Part shown: positions 1 to 9,500 of the stretch, in pieces
Layout of the letters: each line of letters begins with the position of its first letter
Numbering within the stretch: position 1 is the first letter of the stretch
Program-made: the position numbers and the translations under genes
NCBI GenBank assembly: GCA_946411565.1
Contig: CAMKEM010000025.1
Span: forward strand, 1-38,739
Direction: 5' to 3'
DNA length: 38,739 nt
Origin: an uncultured Prevotellaceae bacterium
Lineage (GTDB): Bacteria > Bacteroidota > Bacteroidia > Bacteroidales > Bacteroidaceae
The notes under the pieces: generated by a model
What the model was told of the DNA's origin: nothing
What the model saw: only the letters and a program-made list of their open reading frames with translations
The model's database searches: none

Positions 1-149
1 GGCAATGCTAGCCGAACTCGGCCCGGGAGAGGCAATGCTAGCCGAACTCGGCCCGTGAGAGGCAATGCAAGCCGAACACGGCTCGGGAGAGGCAATGCTA
101 AGCCGAACACGGCTCGGGAGAGGCAATGCTAAGCCGAACACGGCTTGAG
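1..149. repeat. 30-31 bp tandem repeat array (family R1), five copies
   Basis: Five head-to-tail copies start at 1, 31, 61, 91 and 122. Each begins GGCAATGC and holds a short inverted repeat, GCCGA-AC-TCGGC in copies 1-2 and GCCG-AACA-CGGC in copies 3-5. Copies 4 and 5 carry one extra A. The array lies downstream of the DUF5119 stop and runs to the window edge, so its full length is unknown. A related single hairpin with a different stem lies at 3352-3373. No unique spacers separate the copies. Confidence 0.9.
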
Positions 150-162
150 CCTGGGTAGCCTT

Positions 163-198
163 CCGGCTCCCTCCTTGCGGAGAGAGGAGGGAGAGGCC
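163..198 (-). terminator. GC-rich stem-loop after the DUF5119 stop, possible transcription end
   Basis: CTCCCTCCT and AGGAGGGAG form a perfect 9-bp stem directly after the DUF5119 stop codon. No U-run follows on the minus strand, so a classical rho-independent terminator is not certain. The minus-strand sequence (CCTCTCCCTCC followed by GGAGGGAG) resembles the R4 elements at 32451-32503 and 36338-36388, so it may be another R4 copy that also ends transcription. Confidence 0.45.
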
Positions 199-1569
199 TT
201 ACATTGGGATCTCGTAGGTGAGGGTGTCATAGTCCTTGACTACCGCATCAAAACCAGAGCCTGCTTTTCTTGATGGAATCTTGATGGTATCAACATCGAG
301 CTCTATTGTTATGATTCCGCCTTTGTAGCGACGCTTCACCTGTGAGGTTACATCGAAGACGTAGGTGGAGTCGAGACCGTTGTTGAAGTACATATTCACA
401 TCGAGGAAGTTACTAACCTTGCTGTCACCTGCAGAGGCGCGTGTGGCACGACTCGGATTGAGGTTACAGAGACCGAAGGTGAAGAGGCGTCCGCCGATGA
501 TATCGACGTCTTCTCCATTCATCATAACGTGGTTCTTCATTCTCTGGTAGAAGTTGACAGAGACCTCATCATCAGAGGTATATCCTGTGTTGAGGTTGGT
601 CTGTCGTGCCATTCCCGAGAGGTTTGCTGATCCTTCTACTCCTGCTACTCGTCCTCGGTTGTTGTGGAGGATGATCTGCGTGAGGTAGATGTAGGTACGA
701 GGTAGGAGCTGCATCCTTGCGTTCTTGTAATAGACGTTTCTCTCCTCGTCGTAGCCGTCATAATCAGCAGGGTTACGTGAGACGTAGAGGTCTTCGTAGT
801 ACCCTCCGAACAGGAACTCTGGCTGGTAGTACGCGTACTGATGCTTTGGCGAGTGACGTGCTGGTGTCATTCCTGCGTTGGTGTAGCAGGTGATGTACTC
901 GTAGGTGGAGGATTCATCGAAATGGATTGACTGTACTCCGTCGATGGTCTGCACCTCGTTCCATGCAAGGATGTCATAGTAGCCGAAGTTGTAGCGTGCC
1001 CTGAACCTTCTTCCCTCAATCTGGTGCTCGTTAGGCGAGTTATGTCTGCCTTTTGCGTCCGCTCCTGTGTAGTAGCGTCGGATGTTGAACACCTGTGGAT
1101 CGACGATTTCCCATGTTCCAAAGATCGCGTTGTCTTGCTTGTCCCAGCCGTAGTACCATTCATCACGCCAGTGATAGGTGGAGTCATAGAACTCATTGTG
1201 CTCTTCATCAATGACCAGTGAGTAGTCCCAGAGGACGTCGAGGTCAAGGTTTACTTCTGGTAGCACCATTTCAATGTCAGCACCCTCATCAGGGAAATGG
1301 AGTGGCGGCTCTATAGTGCAGGAGGATGGAATTAACAATGCATAATGAATAATGAATAGTAATACCACCTGGCTTGCGCCAATGCGCCAAGGGAGGTGCC
1401 ATATACGGCACCAAGGACGGCGGAGGGTTAGCCAAAGATGGCTCGAAGTGAGCCAAAGATGCCATATACGGCACCCAAGACGGCGCCAAAGATGGCTCGA
1501 AGTGAGCCAAAGATGCCATATACGGCACCCAAGACGGCGCCAAAGATGGCGCTTTATATATTTATTCAT
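199..1569 (-). CDS. DUF5119-family lipoprotein of a fimbrial cluster, with repeat-expanded N-terminus
   Basis: I assign this to the DUF5119 family, known from Bacteroidales type V pilus clusters and thought to act with FimB/Mfa2-like anchors. The C-terminal half has the family pattern: LPRTYIYLTQIILHNNRG, SANLSGMA, VSVNF, a GGR..TFGLCN block and a late YVFDVTSQV strand. The hydrophobic stretch VVLLFIIHYALLIPSSC ends at Cys84, a relaxed lipobox, so the mature protein is probably outer-membrane anchored. The ATG at 1569 overlaps the upstream DUF3575 stop in ATGAATAA (8 bp), which suggests translational coupling and supports this start. Residues 7-66 are odd: two exact 18-residue units rich in Trp, Arg and His plus a degenerate third, encoded by a 54-bp DNA repeat. 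The signal core itself is encoded by another repeat. A later start (GTG at Val68) cannot be excluded. Confidence 0.8.
   Translation of the reverse strand: MNKYIKRHLWRRLGCRIWHLWLTSSHLWRRLGCRIWHLWLTSSHLWLTLRRPWCRIWHLPWRIGASQVVLLFIIHYALLIPSSCTIEPPLHFPDEGADIEMVLPEVNLDLDVLWDYSLVIDEEHNEFYDSTYHWRDEWYYGWDKQDNAIFGTWEIVDPQVFNIRRYYTGADAKGRHNSPNEHQIEGRRFRARYNFGYYDILAWNEVQTIDGVQSIHFDESSTYEYITCYTNAGMTPARHSPKHQYAYYQPEFLFGGYYEDLYVSRNPADYDGYDEERNVYYKNARMQLLPRTYIYLTQIILHNNRGRVAGVEGSANLSGMARQTNLNTGYTSDDEVSVNFYQRMKNHVMMNGEDVDIIGGRLFTFGLCNLNPSRATRASAGDSKVSNFLDVNMYFNNGLDSTYVFDVTSQVKRRYKGGIITIELDVDTIKIPSRKAGSGFDAVVKDYDTLTYEIPM
1331..1362. repeat. R3-type AT-rich repeat (ATTCATTATTCAT family) inside the DUF5119 signal sequence
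   Basis: The minus strand reads TATTACTATTCATTATTCAT and continues TATGCATTGTTAATTCC. It resembles the TTCACTATTCACTT words found just after two stop codons at 32660-32687 and 36505-36532. Here it is read in frame and supplies the hydrophobic core (LLFIIHYALLI) of the predicted lipoprotein signal. Confidence 0.65.
1398..1550. repeat. 54-bp tandem repeat (family R2) in the 5' end of the DUF5119 gene
   Basis: Two identical 54-bp units occupy 1431-1484 and 1485-1538. A degenerate partial copy lies at 1398-1430 and a 12-bp remnant at 1539-1550. Each unit contains the near-palindrome GCCATATACGGC. Since 54 is a multiple of three, copy-number change adds or removes 18 residues without a frameshift. 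The word CATATACGGC recurs inside the upstream gene near 2370. Confidence 0.9.
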
Positions 1570-3073
1570 CGGCGCCTCCTTTCTTTCTTTGGTACAGTTC
1601 CGAACGATTGAAGCTGACGCCCTTCTTCTGGATGCGACGGTAGAGCAGGTCGTAGGTGAGATGCACTCCGAGGTTCGTTGGACCTATCCATGTGAAAACG
1701 TGGTTGCGCTCCTTGAAGTTCTCCTTCTTTCCGAGGTAGTCGTAGTAGTAGAGCCCATCTTCTACCGTTGACTTCGGATTACCATAGACGTAAGGGTCGT
1801 ACTGTGTTCGGTAGTAGCCTACTCCTATGCTGAACTCAAGTCGCCAACGCTTGTTACGGCTGATGTTCATTGTGTAGCCAAAGATGGCTCCACCTCCGAG
1901 GCCTTCGCCTTCCCATCCCTTTGTCTTGCTTAAGCCTATACCATATATATTAGTATGGACGTAGGCTGAGACGTAAGGACCGATGAACTGCCCCAGTCCG
2001 ACGAAGTAGTAACGGCCTTCGAATACGTAGTCTCTAATCTGCCAGAACTGCTGCCTATTCCAGTGATGCCAGTATGGACCTGTGAATCCGAGGTTGGCGG
2101 TGAAATGGCCTGTGAGTGGATAGTATTCCAACTGTACGTTAGGACTTGGTGCCCAGTAGTGGCCAGGGAGATAGAAGAAGTCATAGAGGAGGTTCGTTCT
2201 TATGCCGAGGATGTGTCGGCGATAGAGGCGAATCGGGATGTATGGGACATCGGGATTGACTTGCTCCTTGCTCTCGGTGAAGATTGGGAGAGGTTTCTCG
2301 AATTGCCCTATCGGGAGAAGCTCAACGGCGATGCTGTCGGGGAGAGCCAAAGAATCAGCAGGAACAGCCATATACGGCTGTTGAGAGGGCTGTTGAGAGG
2401 GCGGACGGGAATGCTTCTTCTTGAAGAATAGGACTACTCGAGCCATACGTAACTCAGAATAGTACTCCTTGTAGAGCCTGTCCCAGAGCTTGCCTCCGTC
2501 TATTCGCTTGAGATGTTGCTTAAGCTGACTCAGCATTCCAGCCTCATAGTATTTGTCAACGAGAGACTTGACGATACGGTAACTTGGATCATTCGCTTCC
2601 TTCATGAGGTGGAGGAGCAACTGATAGTTCTCTGGAGTGCTGTTGATGGTTCTGTGCTCTTCGGGAAACTTCAAGTGTTGATTTATGTAATTAAATGTGC
2701 GGGCTGTTCTCTCTTTGCCCAATTTCTGGTTCCATCGATATGGACCTTCTGGTGATGCCGAGCCTCTTAATATGATTGAGTGAGGCTTTAGGCTATCTGT
2801 GTTAATCTGCGGTATTACATCCTGTATGAATTCCTTGATTGATTCTTGCGAGGTATCGAGGGTAAAAACGTCAACAGGGAAGATTACCTTTAGTGCTACC
2901 TTATAGAACTGTTCGTCGGTGATGCTTGGTTTCTGATTCTCGTCTAATATAAATATGTATGGATACTTACTGAAACGAGTTGAGTCGTCAGACTGACTAA
3001 ATACACTTACATATACGGCTAGCATCAATGTAAGTAATAGAGAGCGCTTATGTCTTCTGACCATCTGCATCAT
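1562..3073 (-). CDS. OmpA-like/DUF3575 fusion protein of a fimbrial cluster
   Basis: This is a secreted or outer-membrane protein with a predicted signal peptide (LLLTLMLAVYVSVFS, residues about 11-26). Residues about 97-135 resemble an OmpA-like peptidoglycan-associated segment (ILRGSASPEGPYRWNQKLG followed by ERTARTFNYI). A Pro/Gln linker (about 222-245) leads to a DUF3575 domain from about residue 291 (GIRTNLLYDFFYLP), rich in aromatic beta-strands and probably a membrane beta-barrel or envelope platform. Known Bacteroidales fimbrial loci pair DUF3575/DUF3868 proteins with fimbrillins and DUF5119 proteins, as here. The linker is partly encoded by a palindromic stretch related to R2 near 2360-2400. 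The gene has its own predicted promoter and overlaps the DUF5119 gene by 8 bp. The role in pilus anchoring is inferred from family and context. Confidence 0.8.
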   Translation of the reverse strand: MMQMVRRHKRSLLLTLMLAVYVSVFSQSDDSTRFSKYPYIFILDENQKPSITDEQFYKVALKVIFPVDVFTLDTSQESIKEFIQDVIPQINTDSLKPHSIILRGSASPEGPYRWNQKLGKERTARTFNYINQHLKFPEEHRTINSTPENYQLLLHLMKEANDPSYRIVKSLVDKYYEAGMLSQLKQHLKRIDGGKLWDRLYKEYYSELRMARVVLFFKKKHSRPPSQQPSQQPYMAVPADSLALPDSIAVELLPIGQFEKPLPIFTESKEQVNPDVPYIPIRLYRRHILGIRTNLLYDFFYLPGHYWAPSPNVQLEYYPLTGHFTANLGFTGPYWHHWNRQQFWQIRDYVFEGRYYFVGLGQFIGPYVSAYVHTNIYGIGLSKTKGWEGEGLGGGAIFGYTMNISRNKRWRLEFSIGVGYYRTQYDPYVYGNPKSTVEDGLYYYDYLGKKENFKERNHVFTWIGPTNLGVHLTYDLLYRRIQKKGVSFNRSELYQRKKGGADE

Positions 3074-3131
3074 TCATACTGGTATTTTTTAAGGGTGATT
3101 TTTTTTGTTACTTTTTAGCTTTATTGTTTTG

Positions 3132-3163
3132 CAAATTTAAGTAATTTTTCTTTAAAATACAAG
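3132..3163 (-). promoter_or_regulatory. Predicted Bacteroidales promoter for the DUF3575-DUF5119 pair
   Basis: On the minus strand, TAAATTTG (3139-3132) is a perfect TAnnTTTG -7 box. Twenty bases upstream is TTG (3162-3160, within CTTG) as a -33 box. The -7 box is about 60 bases from the start codon at 3073. Confidence 0.65.
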
Positions 3164-3351
3164 AAAAAAATGTTAAAATTTCCGTATTTTTAGAAAAAAA
3201 CGCAATTTTCGGCTATTTTGGGGGTGTTTTCGGCGTGAAAACGGGCGGATTGGTGCTAGTTTTTAGGCAAAAGCCTGATTTTATTGCAATTGTGCAATTT
3301 TTACACGTTATCGCACACAATTTTTGAGTGTATTTTTTGCACTATTTGGGG

Positions 3352-3373
3352 CAGAAACCGAACTCGGTTTCTG
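3352..3373. repeat. Perfect 10-bp inverted repeat with 2-nt loop, related to R1
   Basis: CAGAAACCGA-AC-TCGGTTTCTG is perfectly self-complementary apart from the AC loop. The core CCGA-AC-TCGG matches R1 copies 1 and 2, and GAGAGGCAAT, also an R1 word, follows at about 3392. The base pair flanking the core is A-T here and G-C in R1, which is a compensatory difference. Confidence 0.8.
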
Positions 3374-3487
3374 AACGCGGGGGATGAACGCGAGAGGCAA
3401 TTTCCCCAAAAGCGCAATATGCAATTCACTATAAGCGAAGAACTACGTGGCCAATAGCCGAAGAAAATAACGACATAAGGAACAGAA

Positions 3488-3510
3488 GCCTATTCCTCTA
3501 CTTAATAGGC
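3488..3510 (-). terminator. Stem-loop 34 bp after the pectinesterase stop, possible terminator
   Basis: GCCTATT and AATAGGC form a perfect 7-bp stem with a 9-base loop. No clear U-run follows on the minus strand, so the terminator call rests on position only. Confidence 0.35.
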
Positions 3511-3543
3511 TAGGAACAGGATAAAGCCAATTCCAAGGAGTTC

Positions 3544-6500
3544 CTATTTGCGGAGGAGCTTGGTACCATTGGTAATGTAGATTTCACCTTCATGAGGGGT
3601 GACTATGCGACGACCGGAGAGGTCATAGATAGCATCGGTCTTGTAGGTGAGTATGGCATTGAGGTCATGGAGAGGAATGCCCGTAGTATCCTCATCTGGA
3701 GCGAATACAAAGCGGATGCCCTTGGCAAGAGCCTTGCCAAGAGTGTCGTCCTCCTTGGCAGATGATGTGTTGAATTGCTTGAAGACCTCCACCTCGAGAT
3801 ATGCCTTGTAAGGATTGAGCCATGTACCTGTATATTTATAGAAGCCGATACCACTCACGTTAGGCTTATAGGAAAGGGTATAGCAGTTGGTTGCACTTGC
3901 CGTTACCTTGGCATCAGAAGGATTACCGCTGAGGTATGAGTTATGCTCAGCCGTGTGTGATGAGCCACGGAAGGTATAGATTCCAACATCGCCATAGACT
4001 ACATAACCGATATTAGCCGTGATATAGTTCACGCTCTTCAAAGTGATGACGTTTTCATTGATGCTAACGGCGGCATATACCTTGATATCGCCAACAGGCA
4101 CCTTGGCATTATTAGGCAGACAGATAGTTGACCATCCCTTGCCCTCAGTCTGCCCTACCTCGGTAATGATAAGATCGAATTCCTCTACCTCATCATATTC
4201 GATTTCTTCAGAGAAAGCACCGAGTCCGCCTCGCTGATTGGCAGCACGAACCATAAAGATACCCTCACGAATATCCTCGCCATACTGGTTGAAGTCAAAA
4301 CTCGTCTCTGCCACGTTGGCAAAGTATTTCCAGTTACCATCGGCATCCTTCTTGAAGATGAAGTAGCAAAGATCCATACCATCGGCACTTGCCGTCCATG
4401 AGAGAACACCATCCTCGATACTGAGATTCCTGACAGCAGCACGCTGGGCAGTATATACAGCAGGATTAAACTCCAGAACCTCATTAACCTTATATGTAGC
4501 AGCCTCAGCATCAGAGAGGATACAGTCATCAGAACCTACAGCAGGAGCACATGCTGCAAGTGAACGATTAGCAAGAGAGACGAGGTTTCCAGAGGCATCC
4601 ACGGTCTTATACTCATGGAAACGCAGTACCATACCACCATACATGATACCCCAACCTGCATCGCGTGGAAGAGGACTCATAGATGTATTGATGAACGTAC
4701 AGGCTGGTGACTGCACAGGACTCTTTCCCCACGGACGGGCTAGTGTCCAGTCCTTATCTGTCATATATTGCAGAGAACCAACCTCTACCTCAGGCTTTAT
4801 GACACAGTCATTGAACACCATGCCCCATTGCTGGTCAGCATTGGTGTGAGGAGCAGCCATGTTGTTTCCTGCACGGTCACGGTGTATGAGATTACACTTC
4901 TCAAGCCAAATATTACCGCCACCGCATACCCAGTCAACTACACCTGCAACAGAGCTGTTCTCCAAATATGCACAGAAGTGAGGATCTATCTCGGTGTTAC
5001 TTGAATAATAGGTATCCTGATAGCTCCACATTGACACGTTCTTCAGAATCATGCGACTTCCATGCCCCTGAAGTGCCACGGCACGAGCAGCAGTATTCTG
5101 AGCGTTTTCCATTGACCTGCGGTAGTTGAAACGATTCTCAAGAGTGAGATCCTGAGCATAGAAATCGGTTGCCGATGCAGGTAGGTGGATAGTGGCAGTA
5201 TAATCGATACCCTCGATTGTTGGGTGATTGTAGATCACAGTACCATCCTGGCTCTGACCAATGATTGACACATTGGCACGAGATAGCTGCGTCTTCTTAT
5301 TATTAATAGTGGTATTAAGAAGATCATCGCGCTTTCTGCCCTCGTCATCATAGAGAGTGGTTGCATCATCATCAGTAGAAACCGTTATATTCTCATTGCC
5401 TTCAAGCTCATACTCGCCATCAGGCACGAAGATATAGAAGCGTGCAAGACCTGCGGTATTGTTGGCAGCATTGATACCCTCAGAAAGAGTGCCATCAACA
5501 CCAACTATCCAGTTGAACTTTCTATGCTCAACAGGGATAATATCAGCAGCAGTCTTAAACTTAATAGTTATATCGCTGCTATATTCACCATTATATACAT
5601 CATACAGAGTATGAGCAGGGATTGTAAGGGTATATTCGCTGTTCACATCAAGGTTCCAGTATCTAAATACGAGAGTAGAGCCCTGTTCTGAAGTAAGGAC
5701 ATCGCCAACAGGCACATCCCCCTTACTGAGCCTAATGCCAGAAGCACTCTCCACAGCTCGCATGGTTCGGTTGAAGTTGATAGTGATTGAACCATCAATA
5801 GGCTGATCCAATGGTATGACCTCTGCATTATAGCCTGTGGTATTGACATATATGCTCGGACTACCTGCAAGCACAGGGTTAGAACTAACAGTGGCATTGA
5901 AGTTTATGGAGTATGTATCAATGGTCAGGCCACCTCTTGAAACAAGGATTATATCAGCCTTACGAGTACTGAGGTTTGCCTGAGTGATTGTCGTCACACC
6001 ATTATCTGCAGTTGCCTCAATTGTAGGGAAGTCATCATTCTCTCCTACCACGAAGGATACAGTTATCTGTTTATCATTCCTGAGGGCAGTAAGCTGACCA
6101 GATGTGATAGAAGCACCGTCAATAGTTACAGAAGACAGCTGAGGTAAGTCTGCAACGATTGGCTTATAGGTGATAGACAGAGCTGTGCACCATGTCTGGT
6201 ATATACTACCATTATCACCATCATCCTCAAACTCCACAGAGTGTAGCGTATGTCCAAGTACATGGGTATAGGAGATTGTCCTTGCAGGTGAATGCGTTGA
6301 GCCTGAAATCTTTACATTGCTCGGTATATTATCAAGAGCCTCAAGTTCTATGACACAATCTCTTATGGCTGAGAATGTGATAGATGAGTGCTCATTTATC
6401 TGGCAACGGTCATCGTATGCCATGTTATTGAACTTACCAGCAACTACACGACCACTGACAACAATTTCCTTACCATACTCGTCTAACAGATCAGATGCAT

Positions 6501-9500
6501 TGAGGTCAATCTTTAGGTCGATGAAATCATCGCCCTTCCAAAGCTGAGACACAATGAGACCTGAAGAACGCTCGTATTCTATGTTAGGAGCACCCTTTCT
6601 CTTTGTGAGTTCCCATGTCACCTTTGTGTCTTCCGTGATGTCGAGAACGGTAAATGTGTTCTCAACAAAGACAGGACGAAGACGAAGGTCTGAGGCAGGA
6701 GCCGCATACTCAGAACCAAGGGCATATTCATTATTATCAGCATCCTTCCATGCCTTGAGGGTATGGTCGTTATAGAATAAGGTCTTATTATAAGGTATGG
6801 TGAACTTATCGCCAGCCTCAACCCATACAGGCTCAGGGGCAACTCCTGAGGCGAACTCACCCGCACTAAACGTAACATAGTATGTTGGTTTTGGCAAGAA
6901 ACGAACCTCAATTGTACGGTGCGTGGTTATCTCAAACTGCACTTCGTATGTGTCGAGCTTACCACCCTCAGTTGTGATTTCCTTGAAAATGAATGCTGAG
7001 CCCTTCCATGAGCCGTCATCCTGCTTCACGGCATCCTCTATATCGTCACTATCCTTCTTTACCATCTTAACACCAGTGATGACACCATTAGTCCTCTGCA
7101 CCTGGATGATAGGAAGCACCTCTCCTGTAGCTGTAAATCGGTTTACATCCACGATTCTGTCAAACTCAAAGCCGAACTTACGCCTGAATGTGGCATACAC
7201 ACGATTACCCTTTTGGAACGAGAAACCACCATCAGCAAGTTCCTCAGCTTCAAATTCGCCTTTTCCCTTTACTTCAACAATCTCTCCACGAACATCATCG
7301 TCCACCTCCATATGGAGTTCCATTCTGCTGGCAGGCAGAGAATAACACCTTACCCACTTATAGTAGCTGTAGTCGTCACCAATGATGATAGACACACGCG
7401 GATTAGGGTTTGGAGTTACATATTTATATACATAGCCCTTCTCGCCCTGCTCACGGATTTCCCTTGTAGCCTCTTCGTCAAGCTCCGGAATCTGCCCGTC
7501 GAAAGTGGTAGAAGTGATTTCCGAATAGCTATACATCTTCAGAGTAGCACCTGGACATGAAGGTATGTCGATCTTAGTTCCAGGACCGAATGATACCCAT
7601 TCTGGAAGGTCATTGTTACGCACAAAGCCCTCAGAACCAGTATGCATCCACAGAGCCACGTCACGGGTATGGTCTCGCTTTTCACCATTCTCAATTACAC
7701 TCACCGAAACCTTACTCGTCCAGAAGAAGTCCTTATTAGGCTGTTCTATATCTATTTCCTGAACTAGATTCATAGTACGGAAATCCCAGTACAATGCATC
7801 ACCACGAGTACGGTTCTCCTTGTCGGCAATGTTATGTATAAATACAGGTGTCAGAGTGATTGTCTGTCCTTCTGTGTCAAATGAATAGTATTTACCAAGC
7901 TCATACCTTCTGGTACCATCCGTCCAATGCGTCAAGGTATGTTGGTCCTTGAAGAATGTGTAATTATTAGGAATATAGAACGAGTGAACATTTTCCAAGG
8001 TTTCAGGAGCAAGACTTATCGCACCATTGAATGTTGTTGGGCTAACATCTACGCCAGAATCTGTGAGATCGAACACCACAGTACCCGTAGCACCGATCTT
8101 GAAATAAGCCTCGATGTTCTTGGTTGAGGTTGCCGTGAATGAATACACATTTCGGCCGGTAATTTCGGTCTCGCCATCAACCCATTTTTCTATGACATAA
8201 TCTTTCTCAGCTTCCGCAATCACGGAAACCTCAGTATTTGGCACATAGTATGCCTCCACGCCATTCGTCAGATTGTTATATAAGTTACTATACTTAGGGG
8301 ATAAGCTGACATTACCTAATGCTATATCATGAGAAGTGGCTGTCACCTTAACGAGATCAGTACGACGAGTAAAGAGTGCCTCTATGGTTGTGATGCCATC
8401 CTCAGTTACCTCAAAGTCAACAGTAGCGATCCTACTGCCATCATCAAGTGTAGAGTACACCGTACCTACAATCTCCACAGGATCTCCCTCCTCCACTCTC
8501 TTTCTGAAGCCTGCGAGATTATAGCCATATTCTACTTTTGATCTCAAAGTAACGATATCTCCTACCCTGAATCTCGCACCTGTATTGGTATGAGATGCGC
8601 CCTCTGTCTTAAGCGTTACACTCGCCTCACCTGCATTATCAGGATCCTCGTTAGGGAACGCTTCCGCATCGGCATTGGTTATAACATTGACTGGCACCAC
8701 GTTAGGCAGGACAGGATAGGTAACACTAAGGCTATGGAAGAAGCCCCATGTATTATTAGTATTATTAGAGCCTGACTTTTCTATAAACACATCAATGGTA
8801 GGAGAACCACCTGTATAAGTGAAGGTTATGGTCTTGCCTTCATTTGTAACCGTCCCCTCATTTGAAAGCAGGGTTTCACCATCGCGCAACTTGATTATTG
8901 CATGGTTATCACCCGAGAAGTTTGTGGTTGTGTTATATAGTATATCATTCTTGTTAGATGCATTGAGGGTAATGGTCATGCCATAGACAGCAGGAATCCT
9001 AATAGCGGTATTGTCATTAAACTGCCCGCCAGTTCCAGGTAAGCCATTCACACGCTCGTCATTATTTTCAATTTTGTTCAACGTGGCATCAAGCACGAGA
9101 GGCACGTCAACCATTACACCTTCCACATTCACGCTTTTAACGTATGTCATGGTGGTAGGATCGTTGTTGGAATTGTGCAACGTGAATCTTGGAGCGCCGT
9201 CAGACTGATCGAACGGCCATGTAACGGTAAGTTCATGGTCGGTATCAGTAATAGCCTTTGTGCACTTCGTGATTACAGGATAGAGGGTAGTATTTTGATA
9301 GAAAGTATAATATCTGCCGAGGTCATACTTCGTGCCTGTCTCAGAATCCTCCCAGCCAGTAACCGCCCAGCCCTCACGATAGAGAGTGGTGTTATATGGT
9401 ATAAACGCCTGATGCGCCTCGTTCACCTCTACCTCAGCAGGCACGGTACCAAGGAGCGTTTTCTGATATTTGTTGACGAACTTCACCCTGGCAGCACTTG

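Larger units (their letters stand above)
3074..3543. other. Non-coding gap between the pectinesterase and DUF3575 genes
   Basis: This 470-bp AT-rich gap has no ORF I can support. It contains the DUF3575 promoter, a perfect 6-bp hairpin GTTTTC-GGCGT-GAAAAC near 3228-3244, the R1-like hairpin at 3352-3373 and a stem-loop at 3488-3510. Two long-lived hairpins close to the pectinesterase stop suggest that its transcript ends here. Confidence 0.7.

Noticed and set aside
1..149. CRISPR-like array of 30-bp repeats
   Set aside because: The copies are contiguous with no spacers and there are no cas genes nearby.
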